From the NCBI GenBank assembly GCA_008477525.1, contig SPDT01000003.1, positions 3,348,001 to 3,412,000 on the forward strand: a stretch of DNA of 64,000 nt, read 5' to 3'. The notes under the pieces are model-generated. The model was not told the DNA's origin and did not search any database. It saw nothing but the letters and a program-made list of their open reading frames with translations. Source of the stretch: Hypomyces perniciosus. Its lineage: Eukaryota; Ascomycota; Sordariomycetes; Hypocreales; Hypocreaceae. Positions 44,701 to 56,343 of this stretch are shown piece by piece. Numbering within the stretch: position 1 is the stretch's first letter; each line of letters begins with the position of its first letter. A program made the translations under genes and the position numbers.

Positions 44701-45527
44701 AGATCCAAGCATACCTTAGAGCATATATAGACTACTCCCAGAGCGATTGGGGAGACCTCCTCCCGGCAGCGCAACTAGCTTTAAATAACCGCGAACACAC
44801 GGCTATCCAAATGAGCCCCTTTTTCCTTGAGCACGGCTACCATGTGGAACCCCTCCAGCTATATACGAAAGAAAACGAAGCTATTGGATTAAAGGACCCG
44901 GAGGAGAAGGCCGCAAAAGAAATAGTTGAGAGACTAGAAGGAGTAACCGCCTTTGCCCAAGCAGCACTTGCCGCTACGCAACAACGCTACGAGGACTCCG
45001 CGAACCAGCGGCGAGGCCCCTCTGAGAGATATGAGGTGGGAGATAAAGTCTGGCTACACCTCGGCAACTACAATACTCCCCGGCCTTCCAAGAAGCTTGA
45101 TGCCCTACATCATAAGTATACAGTAACAAAGGTCATTAGCCCTCATGTAGTGGAACTGGGCGTACCAACTGGTATATACCCGCGATTTCACGTTGACCTG
45201 CTAAGAAGAGCGGCCGATGACCCCCTTCCGGGCCAGATTTCAGACGACCCCCAACCACCACCGATACGAGTGGATGGCGAGGATGAATGGGAAGTTGAAG
45301 AGGTCCTCTGCGCGAGGACTAAGCGGCGAGGTCGCGGCTCTTTCCGCGAAGCATTAATACAGTGGAAAGGATATATAGAGCCAACCTGGGAACCGATACA
45401 CGTACTTGAAGACACAGCAGCCCTCGACGACTATATATCTAAATATGGCCCAATCGAATCTAACGACGGGCCACTTAACAGCTATGCGCCAGCGAAGCAA
45501 CGGCGCCCAAGGAGAGAGCCACCGTAA
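41763..45527 (+). CDS. pol: Gypsy pol: protease, RT, RNase H, integrase, chromodomain
   Basis: Open from just after TAG at 41760-41762 to 45527. Counting from codon 41802 the domains are: aspartic protease with ALFDTGCD near residue 38; reverse transcriptase (FVRKPGGGIRFCVDYRALN, active-site box YLDD near 402); RNase H (FVEADCSGYALGG, then HDKEMLAVIRCLEEW); integrase with an HHCC finger (HPGRDG, CSICGRGK) and DDE core (MDFIVDLPP near 864, SDRGSNWTS, then the Glu in GGPERSNQE); C-terminal chromodomain (EVEEVLCAR, ALIQWKGYIEPTWEP, near 1165-1220). The product is a Gag-Pol fusion made by recoding. The chromodomain would guide integration toward marked chromatin, consistent with its place inside silent repeats. 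No stop or frameshift found. Confidence 0.95.
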   Translation, partial: RRVKRLAPTQSRALEPTKEELKGWKEFKERMTGESATLQARIENIPITALFDTGCDLYAVINSSLARKLHLPQIKITKRKIGTFTEIHEKVETSRVAVIYLDLCGYIERQYAYIVDKLDHDLILGKPWAEANQVVYNAAKKEVSHGKAGLQLRFADEEEPGNIKAIRRARLIPASILQAEYRRTKRNSEKEAYFLRAISLSDIEKALQPEKPIDPREYIPPELYKEFCSLFSIKEATKLPPRRPGVDLQIPLKADEHGKEPELPWGPLYSMSREELLVLRKTLLDLLDKGFIRASSSAAAAPVLFVRKPGGGIRFCVDYRALNAITQRDRYPLPLFSETLNSLTKAKWFTKLDIVAAFHKIRVAKGEEHKTAFRTRYGLYEWRVVPFGLTGAPAAFQRYINQVLRPFLDDFASAYLDDILIYTDGSRKDHMKKVRRVLRALADAGLHLDPRKCAFAQKEIKYLGFIIHAGKGIACDPEKQRAISEWQAPTTVTGVRSFLGFANYYRIFIPGFSRIAHPLVRLTKKGTPFQWKGMEEAAFQELKRLFIEAPILQAWDPTKRTFVEADCSGYALGGVLLQENKKGERHAIAYHSQKLSPAEYNYPIHDKEMLAVIRCLEEWRAELRSCDPFTVISDHKNLQFFMTRRKLSERQTRWAEFLSQFDFTIQYRPGSEAAAPDALSRREQDLPLNEGDERELSRYIQLIPAAPAIRRFEDSDTDLPLMRVFDGNEELQDLWNLTIQKDPVYRRVYAAVRKEERSLPADLQLKVQISECTIDEEQRLTFRDRIWVPATTEEEGETLRTRIVQAEHDAAVSGHPGRDGTLAIISRRFFWPGISSTVRQFLRNCSICGRGKVWRSYKRGLLKPLPIPQRIRSDLAMDFIVDLPPTGPTQARYLWVIIDRLTKNITLEVMESMEAEACAKRFLQCHYRFHGMPRSIVSDRGSNWTSRFWRAFCKLAGTQQRLSTAYHPQTDGGPERSNQEIQAYLRAYIDYSQSDWGDLLPAAQLALNNREHTAIQMSPFFLEHGYHVEPLQLYTKENEAIGLKDPEEKAAKEIVERLEGVTAFAQAALAATQQRYEDSANQRRGPSERYEVGDKVWLHLGNYNTPRPSKKLDALHHKYTVTKVISPHVVELGVPTGIYPRFHVDLLRRAADDPLPGQISDDPQPPPIRVDGEDEWEVEEVLCARTKRRGRGSFREALIQWKGYIEPTWEPIHVLEDTAALDDYISKYGPIESNDGPLNSYAPAKQRRPRREPP
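41772..41808 (+). promoter_or_regulatory. Putative gag-pol recoding site: A-run plus hairpin
   Basis: AAAA at 41772-41775 lets a gag-frame Lys AAA codon re-pair one base back as AAA in the pol frame, six bases before the gag stop. GCTCCAACGC (41781-41790) and GCGTTGGAGC (41799-41808) form a perfect 10-bp stem with an eight-base loop beginning at the last base of the stop codon. Pol has no suitable ATG near its beginning, so a recoding event is expected. Use of this particular site is inference. Confidence 0.6.
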
Positions 45528-45537
45528 GAAGGGGGGG
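45527..45537 (+). promoter_or_regulatory. Polypurine tract
   Basis: AGAAGGGGGGG lies three bases before the 3' LTR, the expected plus-strand primer position. It overlaps the last base of the pol stop codon TAA. Confidence 0.85.
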
Positions 45538-45540
45538 TAA

Positions 45541-45766
45541 TGTCACAGGCTAGGCCATGTCTCCCGGAATCACGACTACGCCGAATCCGGAAATACGACC
45601 AATACTAGACCGCTTACCTAATTAGGAAACCACCTCGGCCACAACCTTATACGCACAACTATATAACGCATACATAGCTAGTATAGAGCTTCCTTCCTTC
45701 AGCTATAGATAGACAATACAGAGGTGCCCTAACTGCGTGCTTTCCAGTTAGGCTACACCCGTTACA
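45541..45766 (+). repeat. 3' LTR of the gypsy element
   Basis: Same 226-bp sequence as the 5' LTR as far as reading by eye shows, followed by the TATAT duplication. Confidence 0.95.
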
Positions 45767-46687
45767 TATATTTAGCTACTAGCTTTATAGCCTTTAAGGC
45801 AGCCTATACTTCTATATTATAAACCTTTATATTATTAAAGTATTTAGTATTTATAGTTACTTTTACTTTATAGTAAATAATTACTTTTTAGCTTATATTC
45901 CCTTTAATTTAAAACCCGTTAAAGTAGGCTAAAATTAAATAAAGGGGGAGGGAATCGACTAATTTTAAGTATTTCCTTACTATAGTTAATTTGCCTATAC
46001 CTTTTAAGTTAGGATTAAGGAAAATATATAAAGACTTTTTAGTAAAGAGGGTAGGTTTAATAGTTTTATTAATTAAGGCAGTAGTATATTAAAGTCTAGT
46101 TTATAATAATTCAAAGGGGAAATTTTTATTAATATATTAGTTAATTAAATAGTTTTAATTTAATTTTATTAATTTTACTGTATATTTAAATTAAGCCTAG
46201 GCTAAGGCAATACTGGCTATAAAGACCTTTAACTCTTTATATAAAATAGGAATACTTATAGTCTTTTAAACTAAAAGGACTGCCTTTACTGCAGCCTTAA
46301 AGGCTTTATTTATTTTATTTATTAAGCCAGATACTTTTATATTTATTTACTTAATAAAGTTAGCTTACAATTATTATTTATACCCTAGCTATTATACTTT
46401 TATTTTATATAAGGCAATAAAGAGAATATAGGCTTTTATAGTTTATACTATAGCTTTAAAAGGTAAGCCCTTTTAAGTTTTATTAAATAACCTAAAGAAA
46501 TTAAAGACTTTATATACTTTACTTATAAGTGTTTCTATATATTTCTTAAAGGAAAGCCTTAAATTAAAATAGACCTTTAACTATTAAATATTTTTTTTAA
46601 ACTAAACTAGTTTTCCCTTTATTATAATACCTTTTTTATAAGTTTAGCCTTTTATATAGTAAAAGTGCAGTAATTTAGCTTTAATAT

Positions 46688-47268
46688 TGTTGAAATAACA
46701 AGGTTATACTAAACCTTATTTAAGTGCAGCTTCTAGGAAGGTGCACCCAACGCAGCAATAAGGAAACAACTAAGAGTCTAGTTAGGTTAATAATGGATAA
46801 ACAATTAAATTGTAAACGATCTAATAGCTAGAAGCTATAGAATATCTAGTGTATATGCGGCTGGTGTAGAAGTGAATTGTATAAACAATAGCTTTGTCTT
46901 CTATAATAGTCTTCCGACTAGATAATAGAAATGCGGCGGCAGAATTGGGTTCGTGGCCCTATTCCTATTTTCCGCAAAATTCATTTATATGGGAAATCGG
47001 CCAAATCGACTCACGGCCATACAAACAGGAAACCATTTTAGTCAGATTTTTCACAATAGCCATTATGGCCATTGTATTGAGTCTAGGGTAGGCGGGATAG
47101 CTGGTCCTAGCTCAATTGTTATCGTTAAAGATAACAGAAATTTCCTGACTTACACTGAAGTTCCTCCAGAACTCGGTCCTAGCGTTAGGCCTAATTCCAG
47201 GTCAAGCCAGAATAGGAAGGTTACCTAAATACACTGAAATCCTTACTTTTTAGCCCTCCTTTTTAACA
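46688..47268 (+). mobile_element. Solo LTR, roughly 580-bp family, copy 1
   Basis: Runs from TGTTGAAATAACAAGG to CCTCCTTTTTAACA and is flanked by AATAT on both sides (46683-46687, 47269-47273). It interrupts LINE B. It has much higher GC than its host, so it is younger. Orientation is arbitrary. Confidence 0.85.
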
Positions 47269-47784
47269 AATATAGTTAAAAAATACTGCATTCTCTACTT
47301 TTTACTTTAGCGTTTTATTAAACGCCTATTATATAAAGGTAGCTATTTTTTAAATAAGCCCCTTTATAATAAATATAGCGATATTATTAGTATATTTAAA
47401 GCGAGATTATTAGTCTTTAAGCTAAAGGATTAGGCTAAAGTATAGTATTAATATAATAAAGGAGATAAAAGACCTTTATAAAGTATTGCATTTAAAGGTA
47501 AAGTCTAGTAAATTAATTTTATTTCTTTTATAAATAAAAGCAGTTTTATTACTTATAAAAGACTTTGCTTATTTTATAAATTAAATAGGCTAGCTTTATT
47601 ACTTAAACTATAAAACTAGTTTATTTTTTATAATAATATTAAAGGCTTTATAGATATTAAAAGTAAATAAAGTTATAACTTCCCCTTTATTTAAGGCAAT
47701 TTTAATATTATAAATTAGGCAGGCAATTAAGTCTATAGCTGCTCTTTTAAAGAAGGCTTTAAAATATTATTTTAAAAGGATTTT

Positions 47785-48364
47785 TGTTAAAAAGGAGGGC
47801 TAAAAAGCAAGGATTTCTGTGTAATTGGGTAACCTTCCTATTCTGGCTAGACCCGGAATTAGGCCCGACGCTAGGACCGAGTTCCGGAGGAACTTTGGTG
47901 TAAGTCAGGAAATTTCTGTTATCCTTAACAATAACAATTGAGCTAGGATTAGCTACCCCGCCTACCCTAGACTCAATACAATAGGCATAATGGCTATTGT
48001 GAAAAATCTGACTAAAATGGTTTCCTGTTTATATAGCTGTAAGTCGATTTGACCGATTTTATATATAAATGAATTTTACGGAAAATAGGAATACAGCCAT
48101 AAACCCAATTCTGCCACCATACACCTATTATTAGGTCGGAGGACTATTGTAGAAGACAAAGCTATTGTTTATACAATTACTTCTATACCAGCCGCATATT
48201 ACTAGATATTCTATAGCTTTCTAGCTATTAGTTCAGTTACAATTTAATTGTTTATTTATTGTTAACCTAACTAGACTTTTAGTTGTTTCCTTATTGCTGC
48301 GTTGGGTGTACCTTCCTAGAAGCTGCACTTAAATGAGGTTTAGTATAACCTTATTATTTTAACA
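47785..48364 (-). mobile_element. Solo LTR, roughly 580-bp family, copy 2
   Basis: Reverse orientation relative to copy 1, from TGTTAAAAAGGAGGGC to TTATTTTAACA on the plus strand. Flanked by ATTTT on both sides (47780-47784, 48365-48369). Inserted in LINE B only 516 bp from copy 1 and more mutated than it. Confidence 0.85.
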
Positions 48365-48388
48365 ATTTTATATTTAAGTATTAAAAGG

Positions 48389-48634
48389 GATACTTTGTCG
48401 AGGGGGAATTGGCACTCCAAAACATATATACAATATATATATACACCCATATACAACAACTGGTATCGAGCGCGGGAACCGCGCTCTTAACAGAACCACA
48501 AAGCGGCGATCGAGTAATATAGGGGCTAAAAAGATACTGCGGATCATTTAATTATAATACCGGCAGCCAAAAGCAACTAATGGTTACCTTTATACGCCTC
48601 AGCGACTGTGTTCTTACAGGTAGGGTTATATATT
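48389..48634. mobile_element. Copia-like LTR/PBS fragment, left part
   Basis: GC-richer than the LINE around it. It contains TGTCGAGGGGGAATTGG near the left edge and ACAACAACTGGTATCGAGCGCGGG near 48464. TGGTATC following an ACA end resembles the initiator-tRNA primer site of copia elements. Its continuation lies at 54563-54711, on the other side of LINE C. No coding part is left. Confidence 0.35.
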
Positions 48635-48648
48635 AAAGGGGGAAGAAG

Positions 48649-51600
48649 AGCTTCCCTCTTATACCTATAGGTACCCTACCTTTTAGGTGCCTACTTACCA
48701 AAGTTCACAACCTCTTAACTAGCTATTAAAAAAAACAAGCTTAATAATGCTCCCTTGCCCCTCCTAGGCACTTAAAGAAAGATAGCGAATACTATTAGAC
48801 TCTAAGCAAACCAAGAACAATTAAACCTCGCTACTGCCAGGCAGGCAGTAATTTAGCGACTTAAAAAGGAGGGAACTCCTTTACTCCCAGGATAAAAAGG
48901 GACTATAGTCCTCCCGCTTACGCCTAAAAAACGCTATATTAATAATAAATATATTAAAACTAATATCCCTAGACTTAATTTCAGTTTTAATATAAAACCT
49001 AATATTTCTCTCTTTTTAAAAGGGACCTAGGAAGGCCTCTCTTCCTCCTTTTAAAGCAAGCTAATAAAAGTACCTACCTTTAATAATAGTAAACAGTTTA
49101 CTGCAGTTTATAAAATCTTTACTTAAATTAAAGAAATTAATATAATTTAAAAAGCTAAATAGGAAGTTTTATTTTTAATAGCTTAAGCTATTAATAATTA
49201 TTTAGCTAAATATTAAAGAAAGTATTACCTTTTAGCTGCTTTATAAGTAAGTAAAGCATTTATTAATACTTTTAAAGGCCTCTTTTCTTTAAAGGCCTTT
49301 ATAGACTTTAAGAAGTTAGGCAGGAACCCCCCTTTACTTTAACTAATAACTATATAGCTAATTAATAAAAAGACCTATTAAAATAATAAGTAATAATAAA
49401 CTAAACCCTACCCTTTAATTTAAATTAACCTAGGCACTCTGTTAGCGACTAATAGCTTAAAGTAAATTATATAGGCTATAATTGCAGTTAAAGGCATAAA
49501 TAAAAACCCTTTAATAGGAAAAGAAAGCAATCTCACTTTATAAAATAATAAAAGGCTAGCCTTTATTGCAAAACCTAAAACCTAAAAATAGAATATAATA
49601 ACTAAAAAACTTAATAATAAAATTTTCCTTTAAGTCCTGCCAGACTATAATTAAAAGAAAATCTTTACTATTAAAGCTAGATAAGAAATTATTAAAATTA
49701 AAAAGTTTAATAAAAAAGATATTATTTACTTTCAGGAAATAAAATCCAGCTTTATACTGTAAACTAAAAACAATAAAATTAAAAAAGTAATCCTTGCCTT
49801 AAGCCTAACTATAAAGGCCAGCGGCCTAAAGATCGAGGAGGCATGCGAATAAAGGAGTTTTCTTATATAAAGCGTCCCTAAATACTATACTAACACCTTA
49901 AACACCTTCCCTACTAACGCGCTAGTCTTAATCGAGGCTTAAAGGAGTGCTAGGTTTAAAGAACTCCCAGTCTTTTACTAAAAGGCCCCCTTTAGCGAGA
50001 CCATTAATACCTGTTATTACTTTATCTCTTTTAAAGAGGAAGTTAAAACAGGCTTTAAACTCTTTAACTGCTTAGCCTTAGCAGAGCTTTAGACCTAAAA
50101 GGCACAGGTAACCTAATATAATAGGTGCCTTAGCTTTTATAACCTTTAAAGATATATTAAAACTATATAATATAAAAAGTGCAGTAAGCCTGCCTTTTAA
50201 TATACTAATAAAGATAAAAACTGCAATAACTTTACCTAATATATTAACTGCCTTAAACTTTATTAATCTAATACTTTAATCTACTATATATACTTAGCTA
50301 TTAAAGATAATATAAAAGTATATACTATTAAAAAACAACTTAAAAGCATTAAAGAACTTAGGATTTAAGAATTCTAGAAAAAAAAACCCTGCCCCCTTTA
50401 AACTTAAGCCTAAACCTAGTGCATTTAAAAGAGGAGCTTTTTAAGCCGCCCTAGCTAAATCTCCTACTGCTCCTAGGGCCTAGATCTAGGGACCCCTCCT
50501 TTTAAGCAGGATAATACCCCTTACCCCTATAATAAAGCCCCTTTAAAATAAAATCGACTTAATAAATATCCTTAACAGCTTATTAAAAGAAAGTTTACTG
50601 GCTTACTTTATAGTAAAGGTTACTAATCTAAATAACTTTATAAATAATGCCTTAAAGGAATCCTTTAAAGGAGATAAACCCTATAAGTTTAATCTATAAA
50701 TAATAGACCTTATTAAAACCGCTAAAAAAACTTTAGCTTAAAAATCTTTTAAGCTAATATAAAAAAGTAGGGATAATATTATAATACTGCCCTTTTACTA
50801 GCCTAGAAAGACAGCTTTAATATTATATTTATTTAAAAGCTATAGATTTACTGGGATACTATATTATTTAAAAGATAAATAAAATCTTACCCTAGCTTTT
50901 AAGTATTTAACCTATTTAATAATTAAAGGGAGACTAAACCCTTTATTTTTATATATATTAAAAAATCACTAAATCTACTATATTAACAGCTTTTGCCTTT
51001 AAAACTAGAAAATAACTATATCTATTAAGTAGAAGTCTGCGGCTATATTATTATTAATGTCTATTATAAAGCCTCCTTTAATACTATAATAGAAACCTTT
51101 AAAAGGTAAGGTTAGCCCCCCTTAAACTTAATTATAGTAAAAGACTTTAATGTATTACATTAAATATAGTAATTAGGCTAAATCCCAGATACTGCAGGCA
51201 ATAAATTAACTGAGTAGGCGGATAGATATAACCTAGTCCCTAGCCTAGTAAATACTTTTATAAGGGATTCCGGAAAGTATATTAACCTTATTTTCTTTAA
51301 CTGCCCTGCGTTAATAACTGTTGCAAAAAACCTAAATATAGGCTTAAATTACTATATAGTCACTACTATACTCCTAAGCCTTACTAGGCTGACAGCCAGT
51401 ATAGGAAAGAAATATATCCCTTTTAAAAGCCTATAAAAGTTTAGCCAGCTAATATATATATATGCCTAGCTTTTCCTAGAAGTAAATATAACTAGCTTAA
51501 CTAAAAAAGACCTAGATGCAGCTATATAAGCACTCTAGAGACTTTTCGCGGACTATATATAGTCAGCAGGTAAAAAAAGATACTAAAACAAATACAGCGC

Positions 51601-54548
51601 CCTTTAATAAAATAAAGACTACTGGACAGCCTACTTAGCTTATATTACAGTGCCCTTTAAGACTAATAAATAGACTAAGGCAAGGAAGATACTATATAAT
51701 ACAGTTAAATATAAGAAATGCAATTACTGGAATAAAATTATAGCTGAAGCCAGTTTAGGTAAAGGCATTTAGCAGGTGGCTAAATAGTATAAGGCTATAG
51801 ACTAGTTCTAAACCCCCCCTTTAATAGATAGTAATAGAAGTATCTTAAACCTTAAAGAGTAAGCAGCCTTCTTTAAAGAATACTTACTGCAGTAAAAAAG
51901 AGTAAAAAAAGATATTAAAAACTTATAGGAACTTTAGGTATTAAAGAACCTTTAAATACTGTAAAATAAAATAGTTATTAAAGAAAAGGCAAAGAAGGCT
52001 ATAACTAAAGCAGGGAATACTGCGCCTAATACAGATAATATATTAATTACCCTCCTATACTATATATAGCCTACTATTAAAGAGTTTATTATAAACCTTT
52101 TTAAAGGCTGCCTTAAACTAAAGTATTACCCCTTCCTTTTTAAAAACATGGAAATTACTATTATACCTAAACCTAATAAACCTAATTATATAACCTATAA
52201 AGCTTTTAGATTTATTTTACTGCTTTCCTATATAAAAAAAGGCTTTAAAAGGCTATTTACTAAAAAGGTATCCCTTTTAGCATTTAAATATAAAATCCTT
52301 TTAAAGCAATACTTTAAAGCCTTTTTTAAAAGAGCAGTTATAGACTTAATTGCTTACTTAATTTATAATATTAAAGTTACTTTAAATAAAAAGGAGGTTA
52401 TAATTTTATTTACCTTTAATATCTTTAAGGCCTTTAATATTATTATAAAGAATAGATTAGTTTTATAATTTAGGTAATAAAGCTAGCCTATTTAATTTAT
52501 AAAATAGGCAGAGTTTTTTATAAGTAATAGAACTACTTTTATCTATAAAAGAGATAGGATTAACTTACTAGACTTTACCTTTAAGTGTAATACTTTATAA
52601 AAGTCCTTTATCTTTTTTATTATATTAATACTATACTTTAGCCTAATCTTTTAACTTAAAGACTAATAGTCTTGCTTTAGGTATACTAATAATATCGCTA
52701 TATTTATTATAGGCAAGTCTACTTAAAAGACAGCTACTTTTATATAGTAGGCGTTTAATAAAATATTAAAGTAGGGAGCAGAAAATATAGTATCCTTGAA
52801 TTATATTAAGGCTAAATTACTGTACTTTTATTATATAAAAGGCTAAATATATAAAGAAGGCATTATAATAAAGGGAAAACTAGTTTAGCTTAAAAAGGAT
52901 ATTTAATAATTAAAGGTCTATTTTAATTTAAAGCTCTCCTTTAAGAAATATATAGAGACACTTGCAGGCAAAGCGTATAAAGTCTTTAACTTCCTTAAAT
53001 TACTTAATAAAACTTAAAAAGGCTTACCTCCTAAAGCTATAGTATAAGCCGCGAAGGCCTATATCCTCCCTATTGCCTTATATAGGATAAAAGTATAGTG
53101 GCTAAAGTATAAATAATAGTCGTAAACTAACTTTATTAAGTAGGTAAATATAAAAGTATCTAGTTTAGTAAATAAAATAAATAAAGCCTTTAAGGCTATA
53201 GTAAAGGTAATCCTTTTAGTCTAGAAAACTATAAATATTCCTATCCTATATAGAGAGTTAGGGATCCCCCTAGCTAGCATTACCTTAGCCTAGGCCTAAC
53301 TTAGGTACGCAGTAAGATTTGCAGGACTAGATTAGGACTACCCGATCAGTTAATATATCGATAAGAAACTCCCTCTTTAGCTACTATAAACTAGACTTTA
53401 GCGCACCGCTACCCTAGTTAGCAGGACTATTAAACCTATACTTTTCGCTAAAACGTCCCTATATATTTTCCCTAGTCTTAACCTAAAAGGTATAGGCAAA
53501 TTAACTGCAGTAAGGAAATACTTAAAGATAATTAAGTCTTTCCCCCTTTATTTAATTTTAGCCTACTTTAATAGATTTTAAATCAAAGGGAATATAACCT
53601 AGGGAGCAGTTATTTACTATAAAGTAAAAGTAATTACAGACATTAAATGCTTTAATAATATAAAGGTCTATAATATAAAGGTATAGGCTGCTTTAAAGGC
53701 TATAGAACTAGTGGCTAGATATATAAAGGAAAACTATATAATTTAAATAGCTTACCTTTTCTTAAATAATTTATTAGTTATTAATAGGCTATTTAGCAAG
53801 CCCTCTTTTTTTATATAAAGAGTATATATATACTTTTAGAAACTAATATAAAGTATTTCGCCTTATAGGACCTTTATTTTATAGGTTTTAGGATATAAGG
53901 ATATTATAGGCAATAAATAAGCTAACTGTTTAGTTAAATAAAGTGCAGCTTTCCCTACTGTACTATAAAACTAGGCTATAATTATATATATTAAAAGATA
54001 GATTAAGGAAGAAGTCGCGGAGGTAAAGGAATAAGACTGGCTTAATAGGACCTTAAAGGGCTATAAATAATAAAGACTTAAGGCCTTAGCTTCCCCTCTA
54101 GAACTTAAACTCCTATACTTTATCCTTTATAGGCTTCTAGCAGAAAGATTAAGATATAAGGACTTTTAAAAATACTATAAATGCTTTAAGTATAATAAAG
54201 AGTCTATTTATAAATACAGTAAACTAAAAAGATAAAGCTATTTTGCGGAATATAGAATAGTTAAGCCTTTCCTTTTAAATATCCCCTTAAAAGAAACCCC
54301 CCTTTTTTACTTACTTAAACTTACAGGAAGTAAAGCCTTTTAAAAACTAGTAAAAGAAGCAGACCTTTATAGCCCTCCTTTAATGGCAATAGATTAATAC
54401 TATTTAAATTAACCCTTTTTCTTTTATAAATTGAAACTTAGTGAATAGTAGCGCAAGCCTCTAGCTCTTAATATCCTATTGCCTATAAGGGATTTATATA
54501 ACTAGTTTACTTAATAGATGTAAATAATAAAATAAATAATAAATAAAC
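48649..54548 (+). mobile_element. LINE C: full-length Tad-like LINE, RIP-mutated
   Basis: 5900 bp from AGCTTCCCTC to an AATAAATAAAC tail, flanked by a perfect 14-bp target duplication AAAGGGGGAAGAAG (48635-48648 and 54549-54562). It aligns end to end with LINE A but is somewhat less AT-biased. A reverse-transcriptase fragment is still open at 52148-52468 (ITIIPKPNKPNYITYKAFR). Its catalytic box at 52682-52693 reads YTNN instead of YADD. Confidence 0.9.
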
Positions 54549-54562
54549 AAAGGGGGAAGAAG

Positions 54563-54711
54563 GTTATTGTTTATTAAACTAGGTCTATCTGTATATCTTT
54601 ATACTCCTATACTTTCCTAATTTAATAGCTGCTTAAATAAGCAGTTAACCTTTCTCAAGTAAACTAACAAGAAAAAATACTAGTGTATTAGGTATATTAG
54701 TTACCCTTAAT
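54563..54711. mobile_element. Copia-like fragment, right part
   Basis: Continues the segment interrupted by LINE C, then rejoins LINE B at about 54712. Ends of the fragment are not cleanly defined. GATAC (left, before 48389) and AATAC (right) could be its duplication. Confidence 0.3.
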
Positions 54712-55762
54712 AAAATACCCTTTTAATAAATAGCCTTTTAAAGCCTTTTCCTATATAGGATAGCAGTAAAATAGGCTTAAAGGCTTTATAGGTTATATAG
54801 TTAGGCTTATTAAGCTTAAATATAATAGTAACTTTAATATTTTTAAAAGGGAAGGGGTAGTATTTTAATTTAAGGTAGCTTTTAAAAAGGTTTATAATAA
54901 ACTCTTTAATAGTAGGCTATATATAGTATAAAAAGGCAATTAATATATTATTTATATTATATATAGTATTCCCTGCTTTAGTTATAGCCTTTTTTACCTC
55001 CTCTTTAATCATTATTTTATTTTATAATATTTAAAGGTTCTTTAATATTTAAGGTTTTTAAAGGTTTTCAATATCTTTTTTAACTCCTTTTCACTATAGT
55101 AATTATTCTTTAAAAAAGGCCGCTTACTTTTTAAAGTTTAAGATACTTCTATTACTATCTATTAAAGGGGGGGGTTAAAAATAGTTTATAGCTTTATACT
55201 ATTTAGCTACCTGCTAGATACCTTTACTTAAGCTAGCTTTAGTTATAATTTTATCCTAGTAATCGCGTTTTTTATATCTAATAGTATTATATAGTTTTTT
55301 TTTTGCCTTAATCTATTTATTAATTTTAAAGGGCGCTGTAATATAAGTTAAGTAAACTGTCTAGCAGTCTTTATCCTACTAGGGGGCACTATATTTACTC
55401 TAGTATCTTTTTTTGCCTATTAACTATATATAGTTTATGAAAAGTCTTTAAAGTGCTTATATAACTATATTTAAGCCCCTTTTAATTAAATTAATCGCGT
55501 TTACTTTTAAAAGGAGCTAGGCGTATATATATATTAACTAGCTAAACTTTTATAGACTTTTAAAAGGGATATATTTCTTTCTTATATTAACTATTAGCTT
55601 AATAGGGCTTAAAAGTATAGTAGTAATTATATAGTAGTTTAAGCCTATATTTAGGTTTTTTATAATAGTTATTAATATAAGGCAGTTAAAGAAAATAAGG
55701 TTAATATATTTTCCAGAATCCTTTATAGGGGCATCTATAAAGGCAGGGATTAGGTTATACCT

Positions 55763-56343
55763 TGTTAAAAAGGAGGGCTAAAAAGTAAGGATTTTAGTGT
55801 ATTTAGGTAACCTTCCTATTCTGGCTAGACCCGGAATTAGGCCCGACGCTAGGACCGAGTTCTAGAGGAACTTTAGTGTAAGTCAGGAAATTTCTGTTAT
55901 CTTTAACGATAACAATTGAGCTAGGACCAGCTACCCCGCCTACCCTAGACTCAATACAATGGCCACAATAGCTATTATGAAAAATCTGACCAAAATGGTT
56001 TCCTGTTTATATGGCCGTGAGTCGATTTGGCCGATTTCCCATATAAATGAATTTTGCGGAAAATAGGAATAGGGCCATGAACCTAATTCTGCCGCTGCAT
56101 TCCTATTATCTAGTCGGAAGACTATTGTAGAAGACAAAGCTATTGTTTATACAATTTACTTCTATACTAGCTGTATATCACTAGATATTCTATAGCTTTC
56201 TAGCTATTAGTTTAGTTACAATTTAATTGTTTATTTATTGTTAACCTAACTAGACTCTTAGTTGTTTCCTTATTGCTGCGTTGGGTGCACCTTCCTAGAA
56301 GCTGCACTTAAATGAGGTTTAGTATAACCTTGTTATTTCAATA
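55763..56343 (-). mobile_element. Solo LTR, roughly 580-bp family, copy 3
   Basis: 581 bp from TGTTAAAAAGGAGGGC to TTATTTCAATA, where the terminal CA has become TA. Very close to copy 1 in reverse orientation. Flanks TACCT and AACCT agree at four of five bases. Inserted in the 5' half of LINE B. Confidence 0.82.

Larger units (their letters stand above)
40347..45766 (+). mobile_element. Complete Ty3/gypsy chromovirus-type LTR retrotransposon
   Basis: 5420 bp with two 226-bp LTRs (40347-40572 and 45541-45766) that look identical by eye. TATAT flanks both ends (40342-40346 and 45767-45771). It has open gag and pol, a putative primer site and a polypurine tract. Unlike the surrounding DNA its base composition is balanced and it shows no RIP-type stops, so the insertion is young and possibly still active. 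Confidence 0.95.

Noticed and set aside
41072..45415. Many ORFs of 60-139 codons on both strands over the gypsy element
   Set aside because: All are shadows of gag and pol. The real frames have continuous domain matches.
46894..47091. 65-codon ORF shared by two solo LTRs (also at 55940-56137, minus)
   Set aside because: Identity follows from the LTR copies being alike. The third copy has a stop in this frame and no other sign of coding exists.
52148..52468. 106-codon ORF as an independent gene
   Set aside because: It is the surviving open part of the RIP-mutated LINE C reverse transcriptase.
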